Shown in pieces: positions 46,029 through 54,800 of a stretch of DNA of 64,000 nt. The stretch is from Nocardia araoensis NBRC 100135 (GTDB lineage: Bacteria; Actinomycetota; Actinomycetes; Mycobacteriales; Mycobacteriaceae). The notes below the pieces were generated by a model. The model saw nothing but the letters and a program-made list of their open reading frames with translations, ran no database searches and was not told where the DNA came from. Each line of letters opens with the position of its first letter. Position 1 is the stretch's first letter. The stretch lies in contig NZ_BAFR01000034.1 of the NCBI RefSeq assembly GCF_000308435.1, forward strand, positions 1 through 64,000, given 5' to 3'. The translations under genes were made by a program, and so were the position numbers.

Positions 46029-46589
46029 GTGGATACCCCGTTGCGGCTCGAGGTCATCGTGGCCAGTGTGCGTCCGGAGCGGTTCGCGCCGGTGGTCGCG
46101 GACTGGTTCCTGCGTACCGTGCGCGACCGTCCCGAATTCGACACGGGGGTCATCGATCTCGCGCACACACCGTTGCCGGTCGAGCTCACCGAGAACGAGG
46201 AGACCGCGGCCTATCGCGCGCGACTGCGGGACGCCGACGCGTTCGTTGTCGTCACCTCGGAGTACAACCACGGCTATCCGGCGTCGCTGAAAACGGCGTT
46301 CGACACCGCGAAGCGCGAGTGGCGCGCGAAGCCCATCGCTTTCGTCTCCTACGGCGGCCTTTCCGGCGGCTTGCGTGCGGTGGAGCAGTTGCGGCAGGTG
46401 GTCGCCGAGATCCATATGGTGTCGGTCCGCGAGACGGTCAGTTTCCACCAGGCCAAGAAACGGTTCGACGATTCGGGCGAGACCCGCGACGGCGCCGCCA
46501 TCGACGCGGCGGAACGGATGCTGCGTCAATTGGCTTGGTGGGCACGCACTTTGCGAGCCGCGAGGGTGGCCGACCCGTATCCCGGTTAG
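46029..46589 (+). CDS. NADPH-dependent FMN reductase family protein, 186 aa
   Basis: A flavodoxin-like fold: LEVIVASVRPERFAPVVADWF at the start (FMN phosphate loop), DADAFVVVTSEYNHGYPASLKTAFD (the SEYN-x-SxP-like isoalloxazine loop of this family), and KPIAFVSYGGLSGGLRAVEQLR. Such enzymes reduce quinones, azo dyes or free FMN. The start is a GTG. It stands alone, 130 bp after the phosphorylase gene, and converges with eccE of locus 2. Confidence 0.85.
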   Translation: MDTPLRLEVIVASVRPERFAPVVADWFLRTVRDRPEFDTGVIDLAHTPLPVELTENEETAAYRARLRDADAFVVVTSEYNHGYPASLKTAFDTAKREWRAKPIAFVSYGGLSGGLRAVEQLRQVVAEIHMVSVRETVSFHQAKKRFDDSGETRDGAAIDAAERMLRQLAWWARTLRAARVADPYPG

Positions 46590-46704
46590 CGCGTTACTGC
46601 CGCCTGCCGATGAAGGTGGCCGCACGGACGGCGCGAAGACGACTGAGCCATTCGGAAGCGGCCGTCCTCGGAAGCCGTCGAGCCGACGTCGCCGATCGCT
46701 CGTG

Positions 46705-48348
46705 CTACTGCGGCTGCATCGCGCGACGGCCGCGCGGCTGGCCGATGTAGGTGGCCTCGCTGGGAATCGACACCAGCGTCAGGTCGACCTGCGCCGTTCC
46801 GGTGCGCAGCACCACGTGATTGCCGATCGCGGCGGGCTGGTGGATGGCCAGATCGGGGCGGCTGGCGGGCCAGCCCATCGGATCGCCCGTGACGTAGATG
46901 GTGGTGACGCCCGCGTGCGGGGCGGGCGCGAGCACACCGTCCACCACCGTGGCGGTGAATCCCGCGTCGGACTGGTGGGTTTCGATCGCGATGGTCAACC
47001 GCTCCGGATTGCCGATGGTGGTGACCAAGTTCTCCCAGGCCCGTGCCCGGTCGGTGCGGATGAGAATCCGTTCGCCGACCGCGAGCGCCCGGAAAACCAG
47101 CTGCTGCGCCAGGTACAGCTCGCCCGCGACGTACACCGTGGAGATGCCCGCGCCGACGATACGGACCGCCACGCCGTTTCCTTCGTCGTCGGAGCCGATC
47201 AGCTGGCCACAGCCGGAGGACGGCAGGTGCAGATCATCGACGATGTCGATGAGGTGCTCGATCATCGGGACGGTGTCGTCCACGCCGGGAACCGCGAGCG
47301 GCAGATGAGCCAGCAGCCCGTCGCGGTGACGTCCGTTCATCGAGATCATGCCCGGCAGCTCGGTGCGTTCCGGCAGCTCCCGTGCGGTCAGCCGCCAAGC
47401 GGCGCCGATGCTCACCGAGGCGGCGGAACTGCCGGGGCGCAGCCGCACCGCCACCGTCGTTCCGCGCGACGGCGCCACCCAGAGCTGCGCGAGCAGGTCG
47501 GATTCGAGCCGCTTGGGGTCGAGGGCGCAGCCGATGTTCACGCTGTTGCCGATTTCCGCGTAGCGCCAACCGTGTTCGAGCGTGCGCGGATCGTAGCCGC
47601 CGGTGATCTGCAGGACCGCCTTGCGGATCTCCGGCGCGGTGAGGATGCGGGCGTTGCAATCGGCGTCCTCCAGCGTGCGCATGATGCGCTGGGTGGCGAT
47701 GGTGACCGCGCGCGAGGCTCCTTCCGCTCCGCCGCCGCGCCGGTCCGCGGCCTCCGGGCAGGCCACCGCGTCGAAGCTGATCGCCAACCACACCGTGCGG
47801 TGCGCGGTGGCGGGCAGCGGGCCGAGCAGCGATTCGTAGATCTTGCCCGCGGGCGTGCCGGAACGGCTGCGGTGCCCGTGGCTGATGATGTCGATGCCGC
47901 TGAGCAGGATGTCGTGCTGGTTCAGGCATTTCGCCAGCTCCGCCAGCGGAAGCAGGTGCGAGGCGTGCACCGTGGTGCGGGCGATCCTGGTCAGCCCGCC
48001 GGGTGGGGGCAGCACCTCGACCACCGTCACCACGCGACTGCCATCCCAGTACAAACCGAGGGAGCGACCGTCGGTGCCACGGAAGTCGACGGTGTCGCCG
48101 AGTTCGTAGTCACGATGGGTGAGATAGCGCCACCAAGTGGCGACCCAGTCCAGCAAGGTACGTCCGGCAACGGGAATCAACGGAATCAGCGCGACGACCA
48201 CCGCGACGGCGAGTGCGGGAAGCCCGGGCAGGCCGGCGAACAGCGCTACGACTCCGGCGATCAGCCCGATGATCTGGGCGATCAGCAGGTTCTGCATCGA
48301 GACGCGCCCGAAAAGCGGGCGTGGTCCCGCACCGGCCGGTTCCGCCAT
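46705..48348 (-). CDS. eccE: ESX component EccE (locus 2, ESX-4 type), 547 aa
   Basis: Two N-terminal membrane helices (LLIAQIIGLIAGVVALFAG and ALAVAVVVALIPLIP) are followed by a cytosolic domain with HRTVWLAISFDAVACPEA and RRGGGAEGASRAV, matching the EccE of locus 1 in position. The ATG with GGGGGAAG a few bases upstream is the start. ESX-4 of Mycobacterium tuberculosis lacks eccE, while Nocardia and Rhodococcus ESX-4 loci carry one, so this fits the fuller form. The gene is intact although its divergent partner eccB is destroyed. Confidence 0.83.
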   Translation of the reverse strand: MAEPAGAGPRPLFGRVSMQNLLIAQIIGLIAGVVALFAGLPGLPALAVAVVVALIPLIPVAGRTLLDWVATWWRYLTHRDYELGDTVDFRGTDGRSLGLYWDGSRVVTVVEVLPPPGGLTRIARTTVHASHLLPLAELAKCLNQHDILLSGIDIISHGHRSRSGTPAGKIYESLLGPLPATAHRTVWLAISFDAVACPEAADRRGGGAEGASRAVTIATQRIMRTLEDADCNARILTAPEIRKAVLQITGGYDPRTLEHGWRYAEIGNSVNIGCALDPKRLESDLLAQLWVAPSRGTTVAVRLRPGSSAASVSIGAAWRLTARELPERTELPGMISMNGRHRDGLLAHLPLAVPGVDDTVPMIEHLIDIVDDLHLPSSGCGQLIGSDDEGNGVAVRIVGAGISTVYVAGELYLAQQLVFRALAVGERILIRTDRARAWENLVTTIGNPERLTIAIETHQSDAGFTATVVDGVLAPAPHAGVTTIYVTGDPMGWPASRPDLAIHQPAAIGNHVVLRTGTAQVDLTLVSIPSEATYIGQPRGRRAMQPQ

Positions 48349-48401
48349 CGTCTTCCCCCAAGTACCCGATATCGGCCGGTTCGCGGCGGCCGAGCTGAAC
48401 A

Positions 48402-48424
48402 ACAGTACCCGGGAACTGTACTGT
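48402..48424. promoter_or_regulatory. Inverted repeat in the divergent eccE/eccB-relic promoter
   Basis: ACAGTAC and GTACTGT, seven bases each, are separated by nine bases. The repeat lies 53 bp before eccE and 36 bp before the eccB relic start. It may be an operator that once served both genes. Confidence 0.5.
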
Positions 48425-48460
48425 GTTCGGCGAACGCGAGCACTGTTCGGGGGAGGAATA

Positions 48461-48715
48461 GTGCATTCGAAATCCACCATTCGCCGGCAGGCCGGCGGGT
48501 CACCGCTTTCCGGTCCGGCGGATGGAGCACGCCTTGGTGCGCCGGAGGTGCGAATGCTGCACGATCCCATAGGTTTCCCGGTCCGCGCATACGCTGCCCG
48601 ATTTCAGGGTGTGTCGCACTGGCCGGTTGCGGCGTCGCATTGTGGGAATCGAGCCGGACAGCCAGCGCGAGGACAGCGTGTTCTACCTCGACGATGGTGA
48701 TTCCGAACGGCTGGT
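48461..48715 (+). pseudogene. eccB: eccB relic of the ESX-4 locus (frameshifted, about 1.1 kb missing)
   Basis: The GTG start and its GGGAGGAATA binding site survive. The first codons read HSKSTIRRQAGG in frame 2. From 48498 the family sequence GHRFPVRRMEHALVRR appears in frame 0, and at 48548 VRMLHDP returns in frame 2. This equals the intact EccB N-terminus (VNGYRFLLRRLDHALVRRDVRMLHDP) with one base gained and one lost. Then only about 80 bp separate this from a frame-0 GIEPDSQREDSVFYL, which matches the C-terminal GMEPGSPRRDSLFYI motif of locus 1 EccB, where the two are about 1190 bp apart. The membrane helix and periplasmic domain are gone, and the end runs into the mycP stop. Confidence 0.88.
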
Positions 48716-50184
48716 CATTCGTCCTCGCGGACACCGAATCGGCGGCGGATCGGGAACGAGGCGAGCATGCCGAGCACCAGTAGCACCGCGACGCTGCCGC
48801 TGCCGATCAGCGCTACGTTTCGTGCGCGATGGTCGGGCGGTGGGGCCGGCGACGGAACCTGCAGTTGCACCCTCGAGGCTGCCGAGGGTCGCTTGGGCGG
48901 CAGTGTTTTCGGCACTTCGGCGGTCAGGGCGGCGATCGGATCGACGGAGCCGTAACCGATATAAGGGTTCCACCCCTCCGCCGGGGCATGGGCGGTGGTC
49001 TCGATGCGCTTGATGACCTCCAGTGCACTCAGCTCCGGGAAACGGGCTCGCACCAGGGCGGCCACGCCGGAAACCAACGGAGTGGCAAAACTGGTGCCCT
49101 GAATCGGCCCGAGCTTTCCCGATTGTTGGACGCTGCCGAGTTGGACCACGGTTCCTTTGCTGTTCGGGTCGTTGAAGAGTGGATCGAGGGAAGTGATGTT
49201 CTCGCCGGGAGCCGCCACGCCGAGCCATGGCCCGGGCACGGTGAACGCAGACGGCTGGCCGTTTCCGTTGATGGAACCGACAGAGAGCACGTAATCGTCA
49301 TAGCGGGCCGGTGATACGTTCAGGTTCACTTTGCTCCACGGGTCGGCCGCTGGGTCGAGCGGGTCGATCACCGGATTGGTGCCCTTGCAGTCCGTACTCT
49401 CATCGAGGTTGCCGGCTGCGACCACCACGACCACGTCCTTCTCGATCGCGGCATACCGGACCGCGGCACCGAGCTCGGTATCTTCGAAAGGCTCAGAAGT
49501 CGGCTTGCACGCCACTTCGGAAATATTGATGACGGTAGCCCCCATGTCCGCCGCGCGGCGGATCGCCGACGCCATGGTGCGAGTGGTGCCGTATCCCTGA
49601 GGTAGCGCATCGGGCCCTTTGTCCCGATTCGCTCCCTCCTTCTGATACAGCTTGCTGGTCTGGCGGATAGTGAGGATTCGCGCCTCGGGGGCGACCCCGG
49701 AGAAGCCCTGACCGCTGACCTCTGTCGCCGCGATCAGCCCCGCGACCAACGTCCCATGCGCATCGCAGTCCTCGGTTCCGTCACTATTGCTCACATAGTC
49801 GCCCCCCGCGATCAACCCTGGCAGGCGCGGATGACGCGCGACGCCGGTGTCGATGACGGCCACGAGTTGGCCTGCGCCCTTGGAGAATCGCCAGGCGTGC
49901 TGCAGGTCGAGGGAGCGTTGTGCGTCCGGGGTCGACGGCCCGTCGCCTCCCGAACCGGTACTGACGCACGGAGTATTGGATGCCCGCTCGGTCTTGTCCG
50001 GCGGAGCGGCCGGGTCCCCCGCTGGTGGTGGCGTGTTCGGGCTCACGGTGGGCTTCTCCGCCCGAGCATTCGGGATTCCGGCGGTCGCGCCCAATCCGAC
50101 GGAGACGCTGACCGCCAACACGCAGGCTGCCGTGCCCAACCGAACCGCTCGGAAACAACTGCCGATCCGCTGGTGCGAACTCAT
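48715..50184 (-). CDS. mycP: Mycosin protease MycP (locus 2), 489 aa
   Basis: A signal peptide (FRAVRLGTAACVLAVSVSVGLGA, ending ARA) precedes a Pro-rich propeptide-like linker and the S8 domain. Catalytic residues are intact: Asp112 in VIDTGV, His143 in CDAHGTL, Ser365 in GTSFATP. A C-terminal membrane helix (NVALIGSGSVAVLLVLGMLA) ends in a basic tail. The gene lies 11 bp after eccD, so both form one leftward transcript. Its intact triad argues that the locus was under selection until recently, or still is. Confidence 0.92.
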   Translation of the reverse strand: MSSHQRIGSCFRAVRLGTAACVLAVSVSVGLGATAGIPNARAEKPTVSPNTPPPAGDPAAPPDKTERASNTPCVSTGSGGDGPSTPDAQRSLDLQHAWRFSKGAGQLVAVIDTGVARHPRLPGLIAGGDYVSNSDGTEDCDAHGTLVAGLIAATEVSGQGFSGVAPEARILTIRQTSKLYQKEGANRDKGPDALPQGYGTTRTMASAIRRAADMGATVINISEVACKPTSEPFEDTELGAAVRYAAIEKDVVVVVAAGNLDESTDCKGTNPVIDPLDPAADPWSKVNLNVSPARYDDYVLSVGSINGNGQPSAFTVPGPWLGVAAPGENITSLDPLFNDPNSKGTVVQLGSVQQSGKLGPIQGTSFATPLVSGVAALVRARFPELSALEVIKRIETTAHAPAEGWNPYIGYGSVDPIAALTAEVPKTLPPKRPSAASRVQLQVPSPAPPPDHRARNVALIGSGSVAVLLVLGMLASFPIRRRFGVREDE

Positions 50185-50195
50185 CGCTCCGAAAC

Positions 50196-51662
50196 TCACA
50201 GCCCGCGGACGAGGGTGTAGAGGTCCGCCACCCAGAAGACCAGCGGCAACACCGCGGCGACGAACGTGTACTCGAGCAGTTCGACGCCGCGGCGCATCGG
50301 CGGGGTGGCCGACTGGTTCGGGATGATGATGCCGAGGATCAGCGCCGCGACCAGGACCACCATCGCCGCGCCGAACACGGCCAGCGGCTGGTGCATCGCG
50401 AAACCCGCGCCGACCAGCATGATCAGCACGATGGCCGCGCCACCGGCGATGAGAACGACGGCCTGTTCCGCGCCCGCGTAGGTACGGCTGCGGAACATCA
50501 GCACCACCGCGCAGACCAGGGCGAGTGCGATGCCCGGCCAGTACGGGTCGTCGGAGGCCGGGTCGGTGGCGCCGAGCGCGCCGATGACGGTGACCAGCGT
50601 GGTCGCCGCGACCAGGCCTGCGAGGTACATGCGGGCGCGTTCCGACTTCACCCGCAGCACCTCCATGGTCGGCAGCGCGCGGTGATCGTCCGGGTCGTCC
50701 TCGGTCGGATCGATGGGGGTGCCGGGCGAAGGCACCGGCGGCAGCGGCAGTTTCGCCAGCAGCATGGATACCCGCGGCGCCAGGGACAGGCCGCCGAGGC
50801 CGAGCGCCGCCGCGCCCGCGCCGATCGCCCGTTCCGGCTGGTCGGTGAGCAGGCCGACCAGCGCCGCCGGCACCGCGTAGGCGGCGAGCGCGGCCCCGCC
50901 GATGAACAACGCGAGCCCGACGCCGGTGACCCGCCATGCCAGGATCGCGGTCGCCCCGGCCAGGACCGATCCGAGCAGGATATGCGCCCAGCCGTAATCG
51001 TCCGGCACGTAGAGCATTCCGGCGCTGAAGGCCGCGGGCAGCGCGCAGCCGCCGAGCACCAGCGCGGTGCCGTTGTCGCCGTACATCCTGCTCAGCACCA
51101 TCGCGGTGACGACGAGCAGGATCGCGACCACCAGCGCGATCGAACCGCCGACCCCGATCGGCAGCGAGCCGGGGGACAGCAGCAGCCCGAGACAGCCGAC
51201 GATCATGGTGAGCGCCGCGAGCACCGAGCCGGTGATCCGCGCGACCCGCGGGGTCCAGCTGCGGTAATGGTCGGCGTCGGCGATCGCGACGTTGTACATG
51301 ATGTCGTCGAACAGCGGCGTCGGCGCGGTGTGCGAGGCGCTTTCCAGCATCAGCAGTTCGCCGTCGCGGACGCCGTGCTCGCCGAGGCTGAGCGAATTGG
51401 AGAACGGCGGATGGCCGATCCGGGCGAGCACCCATTCCGCGGGCTCGTAACGTTCGCCCTCGTTGTCGAAGTCGTTGCTGCGGCTGTGCTGGGCGACCAT
51501 GTCGACCACGCTCGGAATCACCAGCGCGACCGGCACGTCGACCGGGATGGCCATGTCGACCTGAGTGTGCTTGGCCAGAATCGTCACCCGCGCGAGGTCG
51601 GGGGCGCGGACGATGCCGCGCGAGGATTCTTCGTCGATGTGGTCAAGTCGCGCGTGCGTCAA
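50196..51662 (-). CDS. eccD: ESX membrane channel component EccD (locus 2), 488 aa
   Basis: A ubiquitin-like domain (ARVTILAKHTQVDMAIPVDVPVALVIP) is followed by about eleven membrane helices from residue 125, ending TFVAAVLPLVFWVADLYTLVRG. I chose the TTG at 51662, because the frame before it looks noncoding and a GGGGGAAG precedes it, although the gap is short. A GTG at 51704 would add 14 residues. The same GGGGGAAG-TTG pattern begins eccD in locus 1. Confidence 0.88.
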   Translation of the reverse strand: MTHARLDHIDEESSRGIVRAPDLARVTILAKHTQVDMAIPVDVPVALVIPSVVDMVAQHSRSNDFDNEGERYEPAEWVLARIGHPPFSNSLSLGEHGVRDGELLMLESASHTAPTPLFDDIMYNVAIADADHYRSWTPRVARITGSVLAALTMIVGCLGLLLSPGSLPIGVGGSIALVVAILLVVTAMVLSRMYGDNGTALVLGGCALPAAFSAGMLYVPDDYGWAHILLGSVLAGATAILAWRVTGVGLALFIGGAALAAYAVPAALVGLLTDQPERAIGAGAAALGLGGLSLAPRVSMLLAKLPLPPVPSPGTPIDPTEDDPDDHRALPTMEVLRVKSERARMYLAGLVAATTLVTVIGALGATDPASDDPYWPGIALALVCAVVLMFRSRTYAGAEQAVVLIAGGAAIVLIMLVGAGFAMHQPLAVFGAAMVVLVAALILGIIIPNQSATPPMRRGVELLEYTFVAAVLPLVFWVADLYTLVRGL

Positions 51663-51832
51663 GCTTCCCCCAACTCGGTCTTCTACCTCGTGATTCCACG
51701 GCACGGCGGGCCGGGGGCGAGCTTGCGAACCCTCGGTCCGGGCAGCAGAATGCTGGTCGAACTGTACGACATGTCCGCTGTGACCTCTACACTGAGGCCG
51801 AATCGCAGCTGGCCGAAGGGGGAATCTCGTCG

Positions 51833-54800
51833 ATGAGCACTGTCCGCTTCCAGCGCCGTGCGCGCCGCGAGATGCCTCGAACCCCCGGCGGCGAGGTCAC
51901 GCTGCAACCCCCGCCCGAAATCCCCCGGGTCACACCGGGAAACCTCGTCCTCAAGCTCATGCCCGTCGTGATGGTGATCGGCATGGTCGGCATGATGGCC
52001 CTGATGTTCACCCAGGGTGGCGGCATCGCCTCCAACCCGATGAGCATGATGTTCCCCCTCATGATGCTGTTCTCGATGGTCGGCATGTTCGCCGGTCAGG
52101 GCGGGGGCAAGGGACAGAAGGCCGCCGAGGCCAACGAGGACCGCAAGGATTACCTCCGTTACCTCGACCAGGTGCGCAAGGACGTCAACGAAACCGCCGC
52201 GCAGCAGCGCGCTTCCGTCGAGTGGAGCCATCCGGAGCCGGAGCTGGTCTGGATGCTCGCGGGCACCAGCCGCATGTGGGAACGCCGCGCGGGGGACAAG
52301 GACTTCTGCCACGCTCGCATCGGTCTCGGTGGCCAGCGCCTGGCCACCAGGCTGGTCGCCCCCGAGACCGGTCCGGTCGAGGAACTCGAACCGATCGCCG
52401 CGGTCTCGCTGCGCCGCTTCGTGCGCGCCCATTCGACCGTGCCCGATCTGCCGACCGCCATCGCGGTCAAGGGCTTCGCCACCATCGCGCTGGACGGCGA
52501 CCGCGGCCAGGCGCGCGACATGACCCGCGCGATGCTGGTGCAGCTGTGCATGTTCCAGGCGCCGGACCAAGTGCTGGTCGCGGTCGTCTGCGGACCGGAC
52601 ACCGCGCCGGAGTGGGAGTGGACCAAGTGGCTCCCGCACACCCAGCACCCCGACGCGCAGGACGGCATCGGCACCCAGCGCATGTTCTACGGCTCGATCC
52701 GGGAGGCCATGGCGGGGTTACATCCCTTGCTCGGCAACCGGGTCCGGTACTCGCGCAACCAGCCGGCCAACGCGAACATGGTGCACATCGTCATCGTGGT
52801 CGACGGCGGTCTGCTCGAGGCCGAGGACGATCAGCTGCGCGAGTCCGGCTACGAGGGCGTCACCATCATCGATCTGTGCGGCTACGCACCGCGCCTCGCG
52901 GTGTCGCGCGGCATCAAGATGATCGTCGAGAACGGCGAGTGCGTCGGTCGGGGCGCCACCGGTAATCAAGAGCGGTTCGCGCTGATCGACCGGATCAGCC
53001 CCGAGCAGGCACAACAGGTGGCGCGCAGGCTCGCCCCCTACCGCGCCGCCACGCAGCGCAGCAGCGATGTGGAGACCGACGACGCCGAGGTGATCTCGAG
53101 CTGGGCTCAGCTGATGGGCCTCGGCGACATCGGCTCGTTCAACCCGGAGCACGCGTGGCGGCCGCGCTACGGACGGGAACGCCTGCGCGTCCCGTTCGGT
53201 GTCGGCGCCGACGGCCTTCCGGTGGAGCTGGATATCAAGGAGGCCGCCGAGAACGGCATGGGGCCGCACGGTCTGTGCATCGGCGCCACCGGCTCCGGTA
53301 AGTCGGAGTTCCTGCGCACCCTCGTGCTCAGCCTGCTGGCCACACACTCGCCCGACCAGCTGAACCTGGTGCTGGTCGACTTCAAGGGCGGCGCGACGTT
53401 TCTCGGCCTGGAAGGGGTTCCGCACGTCGCCGCCGTCATCACCAACCTGGAGGAAGAGGCCGATCTCGTCGACCGCATGAAGGACGCCCTGGCCGGTGAG
53501 ATGAACCGCCGCCAGGAAGTGCTGCGGGCGGCGGGCAACTTCGCCAACGTCTTGGAGTACGAAAAGGCCAGAGCCGCGGGCGCCGACCTCGATCCGCTGC
53601 CCGCCCTGTTCGTGGTGCTCGACGAGTTCTCCGAACTGCTCACCCAGCACCCGGATTTCGCGGAGCTGTTCGTCATGATCGGCCGCCTCGGCCGCTCGCT
53701 GCACGTGCATCTGCTGCTCGCCTCGCAGCGCCTGGAGGAAGGCAAGCTCAAGGGCCTGGAATCGCACCTGTCCTACCGGATCGGCCTGAAGACGTTCTCC
53801 GCCAACGAGTCTCGCCAGGTGCTCGGTGTGCCGGACGCCTACAACCTGCCGAACAACCCCGGTGGCGGCTACCTGAAGGCCGACTCCGGAGAGATCCAGC
53901 GCTTCCAGGCTTCCTACGTCTCCGGTGCGTATGTCGGCGGTGGCTCCCAGCGCGACATGACCGTGGCCACGCAGTCCGGGGAGATCGACGTCAAGGCACG
54001 GCCGTTCACCGCGACCCATGTCGACTTCCGGGCCGCGGACCGCGTCCCGCTGCCGCCCGAACCGAGCCTGGAACCGGAACAGGACGAGGACGGCGAGCAG
54101 CTGTCCAACCTGAACATGCTGGTCTCCCGGATCCGCGGCCACGGCCGCCCGGCACACGAGATCTGGTTGCCCCCGCTGGACGAGGCGCCGACGCTCGACC
54201 AGCTGGTCCCGCGCTCCATCCTCACCGGCGAGTACTCCTCGGTGTCCACGCTGCGTGCCCCGATCGGCATCGTCGACCGCCCGTACGACCAGCGTCGCGA
54301 CCCGATGGTCATCGACCTGTCCGGCGCCCGCGGCAATGTCGCCATCGTCGGTGGCCCGCAGTCCGGCAAGTCGACGGCGCTGCGCACGCTCATCATGGCG
54401 ATGTCGTTGACGCACACCGCCGAACAGGTGCAGTTCTACTGCCTCGACTTCGGTGGCGGCACCCTGGCGAGCCTGCAGGGGCTGCCGCACGTCGGCTCGG
54501 TGGCGAGCCGGTTGGACGAGGACCAGGTCCGGCGAACCATCGCGGAGATGACCACCATCGTGCGGCAGCGCGAGGCGCGCTTCCGCCAGCTCGGCATCGA
54601 ATCGATGACCGACTTCCGCAGACTGCGCGCGATGGACCCGGCCAGTAGCCCGGGCGCGGCGGGCGCGCACGAGGACCCGTTCGGTGACGTCTTCCTGGTG
54701 ATCGACGGTTTCAGCTCGATCCGCCAGGACTTCGAGATGCTCGAGCAGACCATCATGAACCTCGCCGTGCAGGGTCTGTCCTACGGCGTGCACGTGGTCA

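Noticed and set aside
48715..51435. Single 906-codon frame joining mycP and eccD of locus 2
   Set aside because: The upstream half is an out-of-frame shadow of eccD; the mycosin signal peptide begins at 50184.
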